NCBI RefSeq assembly: GCF_017948455.1
Contig: NZ_JAFFSU010000016.1
Span: forward strand, 122,464 to 186,463
Length of the DNA stretch: 64,000 bases
Direction of reading: 5' to 3'
Source of the DNA: Streptomyces sp. GESEQ-4
GTDB lineage: Bacteria; Actinomycetota; Actinomycetes; Streptomycetales; Streptomycetaceae
Below, piece after piece: positions 17,236-26,738 of this stretch. The position numbers were made by a program, and so were the translations under genes. How positions within the stretch are numbered: the stretch's first letter is position 1; each line of letters opens with the position of its first letter. A model generated the notes under the pieces. It was not told the DNA's origin. It made no database searches and worked only from the letters and a program-made list of their open reading frames with translations.

Positions 17236-18180
17236 ATGAACCGCAGGATCAAGGCAACCGCCATCGCCGCACTCTCCTCCGTCGTGGCCGGCGCCGCGCT
17301 CATCGCCTGCGACGCACCCGTGTCGACCGCTGAGAAGGCCGAGCGCAAGACCGCCGGCAAGGTCACCGGAGAGGCCGAAGAGACCGCGGAGAAGAGCCTC
17401 GGGGACGAGGACCGGGACGGGGACCACTTCTCCGGCACCAAGAAGATCCGGGTCGGAAAGCACTCCGTGAACGTCTCCTGCTCGGGCGACGCAACGGAGG
17501 ACAAGCCTCTCGTGATGCTGATGGCCGGCGGCGGCGACGGACTGGACACCATGGCCGGCCTGCAGAAGACACTGAGTGCGAAGTCCCGGGTCTGCTCCTA
17601 CGACCGGCTCGGCGAGGGCAAGAGCGACAAGCCGAACGGAACCCAGACCATCGACGACAGCGCCAAGATCCTCACCGGTGTCCTCGACCGCCTCGCCGGT
17701 GACCGTTCCGTCGTGCTGGCCGGCCACTCGCTGGGCGGGTACATCGCCGCCCGGTACGCCCCCGACCACACGGACCGGATCAAGGGACTGGTGCTCATGG
17801 ACGCCACCATTCCTGCCCTGACCGCAGGCATCTCGAAGGCGATCCCCGAGTCGGCCACTGGCATGGCGGCCGAACTGCGCGACCAGACCATCGCGGTCAA
17901 CGAGGGCCAGAACCCTGAGAAGTTCATCATCGCCGACACGAAGGTCCGCTCCGCCGGGAAGATCCCGGTGCAGATCATCAAGCACGAGTCCCAGTACGCC
18001 GAGGTCCCCGAGTACGGGCCCGCGCTGGAAGAGATGTGGTCCAAGGGCCAGCAGCAGTGGCGCGCGCTGTCCTCCCGCAGCAAGCTCAGCACCGCCCCGG
18101 GGACCGGCCACTACATCCACGTCGACCGCCCCGACATCGCCGTCAAGGCCATCCAGCGCGTCACCGCAAAGGCCGCATAG
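17236..18180 (+). CDS. Alpha/beta hydrolase, lipoprotein
   Basis: A 314-residue exported hydrolase. The N-terminus MNRRIKATAIAALSS then a hydrophobic stretch ending ALIAC-D is a lipoprotein signal with the modified cysteine near residue 25. The mature part begins with a charged Lys/Glu linker. The alpha/beta-hydrolase fold shows the oxyanion strand VMLMAGGGDGLD, the CSYDRLGEGKSDKP turn, the nucleophile elbow AGHSLGGY, an acid after MDATIPAL and a C-terminal His in GTGHYIHVDRP. ATG 17236 is chosen because GGAGG precedes it and the signal peptide then starts correctly. Its extracellular substrate is unknown. Tandem repeats border the gene on both sides. Confidence 0.85.
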   Translation: MNRRIKATAIAALSSVVAGAALIACDAPVSTAEKAERKTAGKVTGEAEETAEKSLGDEDRDGDHFSGTKKIRVGKHSVNVSCSGDATEDKPLVMLMAGGGDGLDTMAGLQKTLSAKSRVCSYDRLGEGKSDKPNGTQTIDDSAKILTGVLDRLAGDRSVVLAGHSLGGYIAARYAPDHTDRIKGLVLMDATIPALTAGISKAIPESATGMAAELRDQTIAVNEGQNPEKFIIADTKVRSAGKIPVQIIKHESQYAEVPEYGPALEEMWSKGQQQWRALSSRSKLSTAPGTGHYIHVDRPDIAVKAIQRVTAKAA

Positions 18181-18219
18181 GCCGCATAGGCCCCAGAGGC
18201 CCCAGAGGCCCCAGAGGCC
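18174..18219 (+). repeat. 9-bp tandem repeats at the end of the hydrolase gene
   Basis: GCATAGGCC occurs twice and CCAGAGGCC three times in succession, starting inside the stop codon region. These short GC-rich units look like slipped-strand expansions. The two copies of the stop-bearing unit mean the same TAG recurs just downstream. Confidence 0.7.
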
Positions 18220-18413
18220 GCACGGGCCGCCGGGAACAACCACCAGCCGGCGCTGTCCCCCACGGGAGCTACGCCCAAGTGCGCTCTGCGTGGTGACGAC
18301 CCCGGACCGCGAAATCCCTAGCGTTTGTCCCGGCCGCGGCGCGCACGCCGACGGGCTTTTCCCGAAGTGATGAAGTAATTCAGAGGAATTTGAAGTAATT
18401 CAAAGGGGGTCTC

Positions 18414-19247
18414 ATGAGGTTCATCTGGCAGCTTCTGGCCGTCGTGGCAATTTCGATCGCAGGCGGTCAGGGCCTTGCCGCGGTGGACGGAAATCCGTGG
18501 CTTCAACTGGTCGTCGGCAGCCTGGCCGCCGTACTCGCGATATTCGTCTACGGCTGGGTGGTGCGACGGACCGAGCACCGCCCGTCCACGGAAGTCGGAC
18601 TGGAGGGCGCCGCCCCCGCGGTCGGCCAGGGCCTGCTGATCGGTGCCGCGATGTTCTCGGCCGTCATCGTGAACCTCTTCTCCTCCGGGCATTACGAGGT
18701 CGACGGCCTCGGATCGCCGACGGGCGCGGTGGGACTGTTCGGCTTCATGGCCGGCGCCGCCGTGACGGAGGAAGTCCTCTACCGGGGTGTGCTGTTCCGC
18801 ATCGTCGAGGAACGCACCGGCACCTGGATCGCGCTGATCCTCACCGGCCTGCTCTTCGGCGCGTCGCACCTGCTCAACCCGAACGCGAGCCTCTGGGGCG
18901 CCTTCGCCATCGCGATCGAGGCCGGCGGCATGCTCACCGCCGCGTACGTCGCCACCCGCAGGCTGTGGGTGCCGATCGGCGTGCACTTCGGCTGGAACTT
19001 CGCCGCGTCCGGCATCTTCAGCACCGAGGTCTCCGGCAACGACACCCCGCAGGGCCTGCTGAACTCCTCGATGTCGGGCCCGGAACTGCTGACCGGCGGT
19101 GACTTCGGCCCGGAGGGCAGTGTGTACGCGATCCTGTTCGGCGTGCTCGTGACGATCGCGTTCATGTGGCTGGCCTACCGGCGCGGCCACGTGGTGCCCC
19201 GCCGACGCGCCGACCGGAACGACGACACCACTAGGCTCGTCCGGTGA
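18414..19247 (+). CDS. CPBP family intramembrane glutamic endopeptidase
   Basis: A 277-residue polytopic membrane protein of the CPBP (CAAX protease and bacteriocin-processing, ABI) family. All three motifs are present: EExxxR at 119-124 (TEEVLYRG), FxxxH at 148-152 (FGASH) and HxxxN at 191-195 (HFGWN). Six to eight hydrophobic segments span residues about 2-260, and the C-terminus is basic and cytoplasmic. The ribosome site is AAAGGGGG before ATG 18414. The stop overlaps the start of the histidine kinase by four bases, so the protease and the two-component system are one operon; the protease may process or sense something that signals to the kinase, which is inference. Confidence 0.92.
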   Translation: MRFIWQLLAVVAISIAGGQGLAAVDGNPWLQLVVGSLAAVLAIFVYGWVVRRTEHRPSTEVGLEGAAPAVGQGLLIGAAMFSAVIVNLFSSGHYEVDGLGSPTGAVGLFGFMAGAAVTEEVLYRGVLFRIVEERTGTWIALILTGLLFGASHLLNPNASLWGAFAIAIEAGGMLTAAYVATRRLWVPIGVHFGWNFAASGIFSTEVSGNDTPQGLLNSSMSGPELLTGGDFGPEGSVYAILFGVLVTIAFMWLAYRRGHVVPRRRADRNDDTTRLVR

Positions 19248-20434
19248 TCGCCCTCCGGAGAGCCTTCCTCCGCATCCGGCTCCGCCGGACCCCGGGCCAG
19301 TGGCTCCAGTTCGACGTGACGGCTTGGTACCTGGTCCTCGGCCCGCTGCTGCTGGCCGCGTCGTTCCTCCCCTCGCTGCAGAGCCACGGCACACAACTCG
19401 GCGGCGTCCCGAACCGGCCCTGGGACGGGCTGGCCGTAGTGGTCATCGCCCTGGAGAGCCTCCCGCTGATGATGTGCCGCCGATGGCCGGTGGCCTGCAT
19501 GGCACTGGTGTCGGTGGGCTTCGCCCTGGACCAACTGCTCGGCTACCACTCGCTGGCCGGTACGGCGCTGGCCCTCGCGCTGCTGGGCGCCGGGTCCCGG
19601 GTGGAGCAGCACCGCCGCGCCACCGCCCTGGCCCTCTCCGTGGCGTACGTACCGCTGGCCGTCGTCCTCTCCCGGCTCGGCTCGGGCGAGTCGACGAGCG
19701 GGTTCGTGATGTTCTACGTGGCGACGGCCCTGGTCTGGGGTATGGGGGCGTGGCTGCGCGCCGCCCGCATCGCGGAAGCCGAACGTCGGCGCCATGTCGC
19801 CGAGGAGACCCGCACCGCCGAACGCACCCGTATCGCCCGCGAGTTGCACGACGTGGTGACCCACCATGTGACGGCGATGGTCGTGCAGACCGAAGCGGCC
19901 CGCTATCTGACCTCCGCTCCCGAGCGCCTCGAACAAGCCCTGACCGCCGTCTCGGAAACCGGCCGACAGGCCATCGGGGACCTACGGCACCTGCTCGACC
20001 TGCTCAACCCCGACCACAGCACGCGGCCGTCCGAGGACATGACTTCGCATGGCGGCAGCCTCGGCACCCTGGTGGAACAGACGCGCAGGGCGGGCCAGCC
20101 GGTGGAGTTCACCGAGGAGGGCACCCCGCCGGAATCCACCGGCAGCGCCCACCTGGTGGCCTACCGGGTGGTGCAGGAGGCCCTGACGAACGCCCTCAAG
20201 TACGCCCACGGCATTCGCACTTCGGTTATGGTGCGCCACGGCGACAAGGAGATAACCGTGGAAGTCACTACGGAGGCATCCGGCTCGCGGGCGACATCCC
20301 CCGGCGGCAGCGGACGCGGCCTGGCCGGGCTGCGGGAGCGGGTCGACGTCCTGGGTGGCGAGTTCAGCGCGGGTCGGCGCACGGGCGGCGGGTTCGTGGT
20401 GCGGGCGCGCATCCCCGCCAAGGCCCCCTCGTGA
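19244..20434 (+). CDS. Two-component sensor histidine kinase (NarL/DesK class)
   Basis: A 396-residue membrane histidine kinase. Four or five hydrophobic segments occupy residues about 28-170. The HisKA_3 dimerisation helix contains the phospho-accepting histidine H202 in RTRIARELHDVVTHHV. The ATPase domain has an N-box VVQEALTNALKYA and a glycine-rich GSGRGLAGLRERV followed by GGGFVVRARIP. GTG 19244 overlaps the CPBP gene stop and the TGA overlaps the response regulator start, so translation is coupled through the three-gene operon. No extracytoplasmic sensor domain of size is evident; the short loops imply intramembrane sensing. Confidence 0.93.
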   Translation: MIALRRAFLRIRLRRTPGQWLQFDVTAWYLVLGPLLLAASFLPSLQSHGTQLGGVPNRPWDGLAVVVIALESLPLMMCRRWPVACMALVSVGFALDQLLGYHSLAGTALALALLGAGSRVEQHRRATALALSVAYVPLAVVLSRLGSGESTSGFVMFYVATALVWGMGAWLRAARIAEAERRRHVAEETRTAERTRIARELHDVVTHHVTAMVVQTEAARYLTSAPERLEQALTAVSETGRQAIGDLRHLLDLLNPDHSTRPSEDMTSHGGSLGTLVEQTRRAGQPVEFTEEGTPPESTGSAHLVAYRVVQEALTNALKYAHGIRTSVMVRHGDKEITVEVTTEASGSRATSPGGSGRGLAGLRERVDVLGGEFSAGRRTGGGFVVRARIPAKAPS

Positions 20435-21108
20435 CAGTGCCGATCCCGACAGCGCCGATCCGGGTCGTGGTCTGCGACGACCAACTACTGATCCGCACTG
20501 GGCTGGTGACGATCATCGACGCCCAGCCCGACATGGAGGTGGCCGGCGAGTGCGGCGACGGACAGGCCGCCGTCGATCTCGTCCGCCGGCTGCGTCCGGA
20601 CGTCGTCGTGATGGACATCCGTATGCCGGGACTCGACGGTATCGGGGCCACCCGGCTGCTGGCCGGGTCCGGGGTGCCGCACCCCGCCAAGGTGCTCGTC
20701 GTGACGACGTTCAACCTCGACGAATACGTCTACGAGGCGCTGCGCGCCGGGGCCAGCGGGTTCCTGCTCAAGGACGCGCCGCCGGACCGGCTGCTGCACG
20801 GCATCCGCACCGTGGCCGTGGGCGCCGCCCTGCTGGACCCCGAGGTGACACGTCAACTGGTGGGCAAGTACGCCGCCCGTATCCGTCCCGCCGAGGACGG
20901 CCCGGCCCAGAACATTCCGCTGACCCCCCGCGAACTGGAGGTCCTGCGCCTGATCGCGGACGGCCTGTCCAACAGCGAGATCGCCGCGGCCCTGATGATC
21001 AGCCGGGAGACCGTCAAGACGTTCGTCTCCCGCATCCTCACCAAGCTCGGTCTCCGAGACCGCGTCCAGGCCGTCGTCTACGCCTACCGGCACGGGCTGG
21101 TGACCTGA
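20431..21108 (+). CDS. LuxR/NarL family response regulator
   Basis: A 225-residue response regulator partnered with the upstream kinase. The receiver domain (residues about 10-125) has the acidic pair CDDQ, the phosphorylated aspartate D62 in VVVMDIRMPGLDG, Thr in VVTTFN and the conserved lysine K114 in FLLKDA. The C-terminal GerE/LuxR helix-turn-helix (about 158-220) reads LTPRELEVLRLIADGLSNSE and the recognition helix SRETVKTFVSRI. The GTG overlaps the kinase stop by four bases. Its targets may include this operon, though no clear inverted repeat was seen upstream of 18414. Confidence 0.95.
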   Translation: MTVPIPTAPIRVVVCDDQLLIRTGLVTIIDAQPDMEVAGECGDGQAAVDLVRRLRPDVVVMDIRMPGLDGIGATRLLAGSGVPHPAKVLVVTTFNLDEYVYEALRAGASGFLLKDAPPDRLLHGIRTVAVGAALLDPEVTRQLVGKYAARIRPAEDGPAQNIPLTPRELEVLRLIADGLSNSEIAAALMISRETVKTFVSRILTKLGLRDRVQAVVYAYRHGLVT

Positions 21109-21299
21109 TGACCGTCGATGATCGGCGTCCGGGGCGGCATACGGCCGGGGCGTCTTCGTTCTGCGAGCCGCTGGTGCGCGGGTGGTTCATGCGCGTGGCC
21201 TGCTCCTGGCCACGGCCGTCGGCCGATCCGTGTCCGATCAGCTCCCTCGCGAACCGAACCCCCGTCGGCCACACTGAGTCCATGTAATACGTCGGCCGG

Positions 21300-21833
21300 G
21301 TGCCCGCCCCGCCGCCCGACCGGCTCATCGACGACATCTACTGCCTGACCGGGGTGCCGCGTCACCGCCGGATGAACATCCCGCCGATGCCGTCGGCGCA
21401 TCTGTTCATCAACCTGGGTGGACCCGTCCGCCTGTGGGACTCCGTGCCTTCGGTGCCGCCGGCGGTGATCACCGATGGGTGGTTCATGGGCGTATGGACC
21501 CGGCGTTTCCTCGTTGCGAGTGAGCAGCCGGACCGATGGGTGCCGGTCGACGCCGTCTGGCAACGGTCTGTGGACCGGATCCGCAACCAGGTCGGCGACA
21601 TCGCATCGGCCACCGAGACACTGCGCGTAGTGGAGGAGGAGCTGCGGTCGCGGCTTGCCGAGGCATCGTGCGCGGTCTCGGCCGATGTGTCTGCCTGCGA
21701 GTGCGAGAGGTTACGCGGCCTGCTGTGGGGGCCATGGCGGTCGGCGTTACGGGCGGTGATGGTTCCGCTGTCGCTGCAGGTTCTGTCACCGGGCGGGACG
21801 GTGAAGCCGAGCTGCTGGGCGAGAACGAGCTGA
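21300..21833 (+). pseudogene. Truncated AraC/DUF6597-type regulator
   Basis: The frame begins like the ligand-binding N-terminus of Streptomyces AraC-type regulators (DDIYCLTGVPRHRRMNIPP, then FINLGGPVRLWDS and TDGWFMGVWTRRFLV). It jumps directly to DRWVPVDAVWQRSVDRIR, losing a block of roughly 25 residues normally found between, and after EEELRSRLAEA it runs into unrelated sequence. The whole C-terminal helix-turn-helix is gone. With an internal deletion and no DNA-binding domain, this is a gene relic. It abuts another relic on the opposite strand. Confidence 0.65.
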
Positions 21834-21990
21834 GCGGGCTTGTAGTCGGCCACCGCAATGCGCGATGGGTGGTTGACCCAGAGCGGGCCCGGTACGGCTG
21901 CGCGGAGCAGCCGGTCGAGGGACTGAGGGCCGTTCGTCAGGCGCGGGCCCTGGGGGCCGCGCCGACGAAGCGCGCCCCCTCGTCTGATTG
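21786..21990 (-). pseudogene. Fragment of an MvdC/MvdD/TgmB-like ATP-grasp protein
   Basis: The minus strand reads LTNGPQSLDRLLRAAVPGPLW then VNHPSRIAVADYKPAQLVLAQ and QLGFTVPP. That is the pre-ATP-grasp segment (W-V-N-x-P, Y-K-P-x-Q-L, G-x-x-V-P) of ribosomal-peptide-maturing ATP-grasp ligases. The ATP-binding and C-terminal regions are absent; the frame continues into the antisense of the AraC relic. No precursor peptide gene is nearby. It suggests that a graspetide-type cluster once stood here. Confidence 0.5.
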
Positions 21991-22096
21991 CGCACTCGGT
22001 CAAAGACCATGCGCTCGCTGCCAATGCCTTCCGAGGAGGTGCGCGCAAGACTCGATAAGCCCCTCATACTCGGCCCCAGTCTGGAGGGATTGCACG

Positions 22097-25000
22097 GTGC
22101 GGATCGTCTTCGCCGACGGTGAATCCGAGCGAGAGTTGGAACTGCGGATCGGTCGGCCGGACGCGACGCTCGCCGACCTGGCAACAGTTCTGGGCATCCC
22201 CGCGAGCGCGCTGAGCGTCGACGGCCGGGTGGCGCCGCCGAGTACCGGGCTGTACGAGTCCGGTCTCGTCCACGGATCGCGGCTGGCCCGCGCGGGCTGG
22301 GGCTCCGCCACCGGACGTCGCGGGCCAGCCTCTGTCCTACGGGTGGTCGGGGGTCTGGAGGCAGGGGCCAGCATCCCCCTGCAGGTGGGCAGGACGGTCA
22401 TCGGCCGTGGAGCCGAGGCGGACGTGCGAGTGGTGGGCACGGGGGTGTCGCGGCTGCATGCCGCAGTGGAGGTGTCGGTCGACGGTCAGGTGCTGATCAC
22501 CGACCTGGGGTCGGCCAACGGCACCGACGTGGGCGGCGAAAGGATCTCCGGGACTGTCCGGGTCCAGTCGGACGACCTGATCTCGCTGGGCGGCGAAGTG
22601 CTGCTGCGTATCCTGCCGCCGGACCGCCTCGGTCCTGTGCAGCGAGTCAACCCGCTCCGGGAAGCGGGACCCAGCGGAACCCTGCCCTTCAATCGCGCGC
22701 CACGGGGTGGCAGGCCGGCCGACCCGCCGCGCATCGCCGTCCCTGCGCCGCCGCAGCACGCGGACAAGGCGCCCTTCAGCATTTCCAGCATGCTCGGCCC
22801 GCTGATCCTGGCCGCCGCGATCGTCGGCATGACCGGCGACATACGTTACGCGGCCATCGCGGCGCTCACCCCGTTGATGTTCGTGGCGAACTTCGCGGAA
22901 GAGCGCCTGCGCGGCAGGTTCGCTCTCCGCCGTGGCCTGCGTGAACACGCCGTTCGGGTCGCGGAGTTCGAAACGGAAATGACGGCTCGTCATGGCGCAG
23001 AGGTACGTATCCGTCGTACCGCCCATCCCGATCTCGCGGAGGTGGTCCACCGCGCGACGGCGCCGGGAGTCGCGCTCTGGGAGCGGCGCCCGGGCGCGCC
23101 GGATTTCCTCAAGGCGGTCGTCGGCTACGCCGACCTGCCCTGGGCTCCCCCGCAGGAGACCGAGTCCTCGGGGCCCGCTCCGGAGGTGGCGGAGATCCTG
23201 CGCGCGCGAAGCACCCTGCCACAGGTGCCGGTCGTGGTCGGCGTATCGGCCGGCGAGGCGGTGGGGTTGGAGGGGAACCGGCGGGCGTGTCTCGCCGTAG
23301 CGCGGTCCCTGCTGTGCCAGGCCGTGGTGGGCAGCGGGCCGGCGGATGTGACGGTGGCGGTGTTCACCGACCCGGACCGGCTCGCCGACTGGGACTGGAC
23401 GAAGTGGCTGCCGCACGGCGCGGACGCGCAGTCCGGGACGACCCGGCTGGTGGCGGTCGGCCCTGAGCAGTCCGAGGCACTGGCCCGAAGCCTGCTGACC
23501 GCCGCGCCGCCGCGTACGGAGGACGGCCACGGACCGGTGCTTGTGGTGGTTGTGGACGGCGCCACCCTCCTCGAGGGCCGGCCCTGTCCGCTGCGCGATC
23601 TGCTCGCCGACGCCTCGGTGCGCTGCGCGGGGCTGGTGCTCACCACGCGGCTGCCCGCCCTGTGTACCTCGGTGGTCACCGCCCCGGCAGAGGGCGCCGG
23701 ACAGGTACGTGACGTCGCCTCCGACGAGGTGGTACGGAATGTGCTGCTGAGCGGCATGCCGCTCGCCGAGGCACTCGCCACGGCCAGGGCGCTGGCGCGT
23801 TTCGAGGACCCGGAGCTGCGCATCGAAGGTGCGGGGCTGCCCGACCGGATCTCCTTGCTGCCGCTGCTCGACCTGCCGAAGGTGAACGGTGCGGCGGTCG
23901 GCGACCGCTGGCGGCAGCGGGCTCCGGAGCTGCGGGTGGGTGCCGTGCTCGGCGTCACCGAGCGGGACCTGTTCACCGTGGACCTCGACGACGACGGGCC
24001 GCACGCACTGATCGCCGGAACCACCGGCTCGGGCAAGAGCGAGCTGCTGCGCACGCTCATCGCGAGCATGGCCGTCGCCACCGACCCGGAACACCTGACC
24101 TTCGCCCTGGTGGACTACAAGGGCGGTGGTGCCCTCGACGAGTGCACCGAACTGCCGCACACCGTCGGCCTGGTGACCGACCTCGACGAGCAACTGAGCG
24201 AACGTGCCCTGCGCTGTCTGGACGCCGAGCTCCGCCACCGCGAACGCCTGCTGCGCGAGGTGAGCCTGAGCCACATCCGCGACTACCAGCGGCTGCGCGA
24301 CACCGGGCGCCAGGACCTGGAGCCCATGCCCCGGCTGGCCGTAGTGATCGACGAGTTCGCCACCCTGGTCAAGGCCCTGCCGGACTTCGTGGACTCACTG
24401 GTGAGCATCGCGCAGCGCGGACGCACCCTCGGCGTTCACTTGATCATGGCCACGCAGCGACCCGCGGGATCGGTGAACGACGCCATCAAGAACAACGTCA
24501 AACTGCGTATCGCACTGCGCCTGGAGAGCACCGGCGACTCGCAGGACGTCATCGACAACCCGGCCGCCGCAGGTATCGGCACCCGGCAGTGGGGACGCGC
24601 CTACTACCGGCTCAGTGCACGGGAGGTGCTGCCGGTGCAGACCGCGCTGTCCACCGGCGTCACCCCGGAGGCCGAGGTGACCGCCCCGGTGACGGCCGCG
24701 CCATACCTGCTCGGTCTGAGGTTCGACGATTCGGCCACGACTGCAGAGAACGGCGAGACCGACCTGCGGCGGCTGGTCACGGCCGCGCGGGAGGCGGCCA
24801 CGCTCGCCGGATTCGACGCGCCGCGGCGCCCCTGGCCCGACCCACTGCCCGCCGTCGTACACCGTACGGAGCTCCCGGCCGTGGCCGAGCGCGGCCTGCA
24901 CACCGAGATCGAAGGGCTGCCCGCGTGGGCGCTGGCCGATGACCCGGACCGCCAGCGGCAGTACGCCGTCGGCTGGGACCCAGCCGCGGGCAACATCCTG

Positions 25001-26311
25001 ATCTACGGCGCAGGCGGCTCGGGCACATCAAGCGCGCTGGCCGCGCTCGCCCTGACCCTGGCCGACGCCACACCGCCCGACCGCCTGCACCTGTTCGCCC
25101 TCGACCTGGGCGCGGGCGACCTCGCCCCGCTGGCCGAACTCCCGCACACCGGTGCCCACATCGGCTCAGCCGAGCGCGAACGCCAGACCCGCCTGATCAA
25201 ACTCCTCCGCCGCGAACTGGATGCCCGCAAGGCACAGGGCCCCTCGGAGTTCTCAGACTGGCTGGTCCTCCTGGACAACCTCGGCGCCCTCCTCTCGGAC
25301 TTCGACAAGGACGTCGCGGGCATGAACCTCATCGACGAACTCGCCCGCGTCTACGCCGACGGCCCCGCGGTCGGCATCCGCTTCGCAGTGAGCGCCGACC
25401 GCTCGGGAGCGGTGCCCTCGCCCTGGTCGGCCCTGACCCAGACGAAACTGCTGCTCCGCCTGGCCGACCCGGGCGAGTACGGCTACTTCGACGTGCCGCG
25501 CGGCTCGGTCCCCACGTATGTCCCCGGGCGGGCCCTGGTCGCCGCCAACCGGCAGGTCATCCAGATCGGTTGGGCGGGGGAGGACCTGGCTGCGGCGGTG
25601 GAGGAGAGCGCGGGGCGGTGGCCGGGCGCGATGCGCAGCGCCCCCGCAGTGGGCCTGCTGCCCACCGAAGTGAGCGTGACGGCACTCACCGCGCCGGTAT
25701 CCACGGACACCGACCCCTGGTGGATCCCGATCGGCCTGAACTCGGAGACGCTCGACTGCGCGGGCCTGCGCTTCTACGAACACGAACACGCTCTGATCGC
25801 GGGGCCGCAGAGGTCGGGGCGGAGTACGGCGCTGTGCACGATCGCCCGCCTGGCGCTGACGTCCCGGGCCGTCCCACCGGCGGTCGTGGCCTTCGCGCCG
25901 CGACGCTCCCCGCTGCGGGAGGTGCCCGGTCTGACAGCCTCCGTGGCGACGTACGACGCCCTGGAGGAGACGCTGTTCACGTCTCCTTCGGCCGGACCGA
26001 CCCTCCTGCTGGTGGACGACGCGGAGGCGGTGGAGGACGAACTCGGTGTCTTGGAACGGTGGTTGGCGGCTCCGCCTCCCGGCAGCCACCTGATCGCGGC
26101 GGGCCGCGCCGACTCGCTGCGTCGTGCCTTCGGTCACTGGACGCAGAAGGTTCGCGAGAGCCGCTGCGGAGTGCTGCTCTGCCCGGACCACGATCTGGAC
26201 GGCGACCTGCTCGGCACCGAACTCCCGCGCCACGACCGGATGCAGGCGCTGCCGGGCCGTGGCTATCTGGTCGTGGATGGGGTGGCAGGGGGATTGCAGG
26301 TGGCCCAGTGA
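22097..26311 (+). CDS. FHA - FtsK/SpoIIIE ATPase, EccC-like Type VII secretion motor
   Basis: A 1404-residue membrane ATPase. Order of parts: a short ubiquitin-like N-terminus (1-75), an FHA phosphothreonine-binding domain (about 85-165, GRGAEADVRVVGTGVSRLH), a basic linker, two membrane helices (about 225-275), then three P-loop modules. The first is canonical (AGTTGSGKSELL near 640, Walker B FALVDYKGGG). The second is degenerate (YGAGGSGTSSA near 970). The third has AGPQRSGRSTAL near 1235 and LLLVDDAEAVED. This is the EccC/EssC plan for pulling WXG100 substrates across the membrane. GTG 22097 is supported by GGAGGG. An upstream in-frame extension is not homologous. The FHA domain could read phosphorylation by the kinase at 28667. 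Confidence 0.88.
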   Translation: MRIVFADGESERELELRIGRPDATLADLATVLGIPASALSVDGRVAPPSTGLYESGLVHGSRLARAGWGSATGRRGPASVLRVVGGLEAGASIPLQVGRTVIGRGAEADVRVVGTGVSRLHAAVEVSVDGQVLITDLGSANGTDVGGERISGTVRVQSDDLISLGGEVLLRILPPDRLGPVQRVNPLREAGPSGTLPFNRAPRGGRPADPPRIAVPAPPQHADKAPFSISSMLGPLILAAAIVGMTGDIRYAAIAALTPLMFVANFAEERLRGRFALRRGLREHAVRVAEFETEMTARHGAEVRIRRTAHPDLAEVVHRATAPGVALWERRPGAPDFLKAVVGYADLPWAPPQETESSGPAPEVAEILRARSTLPQVPVVVGVSAGEAVGLEGNRRACLAVARSLLCQAVVGSGPADVTVAVFTDPDRLADWDWTKWLPHGADAQSGTTRLVAVGPEQSEALARSLLTAAPPRTEDGHGPVLVVVVDGATLLEGRPCPLRDLLADASVRCAGLVLTTRLPALCTSVVTAPAEGAGQVRDVASDEVVRNVLLSGMPLAEALATARALARFEDPELRIEGAGLPDRISLLPLLDLPKVNGAAVGDRWRQRAPELRVGAVLGVTERDLFTVDLDDDGPHALIAGTTGSGKSELLRTLIASMAVATDPEHLTFALVDYKGGGALDECTELPHTVGLVTDLDEQLSERALRCLDAELRHRERLLREVSLSHIRDYQRLRDTGRQDLEPMPRLAVVIDEFATLVKALPDFVDSLVSIAQRGRTLGVHLIMATQRPAGSVNDAIKNNVKLRIALRLESTGDSQDVIDNPAAAGIGTRQWGRAYYRLSAREVLPVQTALSTGVTPEAEVTAPVTAAPYLLGLRFDDSATTAENGETDLRRLVTAAREAATLAGFDAPRRPWPDPLPAVVHRTELPAVAERGLHTEIEGLPAWALADDPDRQRQYAVGWDPAAGNILIYGAGGSGTSSALAALALTLADATPPDRLHLFALDLGAGDLAPLAELPHTGAHIGSAERERQTRLIKLLRRELDARKAQGPSEFSDWLVLLDNLGALLSDFDKDVAGMNLIDELARVYADGPAVGIRFAVSADRSGAVPSPWSALTQTKLLLRLADPGEYGYFDVPRGSVPTYVPGRALVAANRQVIQIGWAGEDLAAAVEESAGRWPGAMRSAPAVGLLPTEVSVTALTAPVSTDTDPWWIPIGLNSETLDCAGLRFYEHEHALIAGPQRSGRSTALCTIARLALTSRAVPPAVVAFAPRRSPLREVPGLTASVATYDALEETLFTSPSAGPTLLLVDDAEAVEDELGVLERWLAAPPPGSHLIAAGRADSLRRAFGHWTQKVRESRCGVLLCPDHDLDGDLLGTELPRHDRMQALPGRGYLVVDGVAGGLQVAQ

Positions 26312-26435
26312 GCTGGTGCCGCGCAGTGCACGCAGGACCAACCACAGTGCGCCTGAGGTCAATGACACCTGGCGGCACGGGAGCTGACAATTCCTTGTGT
26401 GATCCACACAGGGGCCACGCTGGGGGAAAAGACGG

Positions 26436-26726
26436 ATGCCACCCGAGTACGACTATGACGCGGCCGATCAGCTGAGCCGGGCACTAAAGCAGTGCATCGA
26501 GAGGATCGACTGGTTTCTGTGGCTTCGCAACGGGCGGCGCAAGGCGCTCCTGAGCACTCCGCACAGCGACAACTGGCAGGGCGCGAAACGCAATCACTAC
26601 GAACGCGACTTCGCCCGCCAGCAAGCGGCCCTGCGTGACCTCATGGACGAGGCTCGCCGGCTTCATGCGCGGGTGGGCCAGGCCACCGAGCAGGCCCGCG
26701 CCCAGCATGCGCAGCAGAAGAATTAA
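26436..26726 (+). CDS. Small WXG100-like helical protein
   Basis: A 96-residue helical protein between the FtsK-like motor and a large possible effector. It shows helix - W-Q-G turn - helix (LLSTPHSDNWQGAKRNHYER, then RQQAALRDLMDEARRLHARV), the arrangement of ESX/WXG100 proteins, with the W-x-G near residue 48. The first helix carries an unusual tryptophan-rich segment (RIDWFLWLRNGRRK). It lies 12 bases before the next gene. It may be a secreted partner or chaperone for the following protein; the family was not recognised by name. Confidence 0.7.
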   Translation: MPPEYDYDAADQLSRALKQCIERIDWFLWLRNGRRKALLSTPHSDNWQGAKRNHYERDFARQQAALRDLMDEARRLHARVGQATEQARAQHAQQKN

Positions 26727-26738
26727 GGGGTGGGGCGC

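Noticed and set aside
22337..24274. 645-codon minus-strand frame opposite the FtsK-like gene
   Set aside because: Arg/His/Gln-rich composition without motifs; the plus strand carries clear FHA and P-loop motifs.
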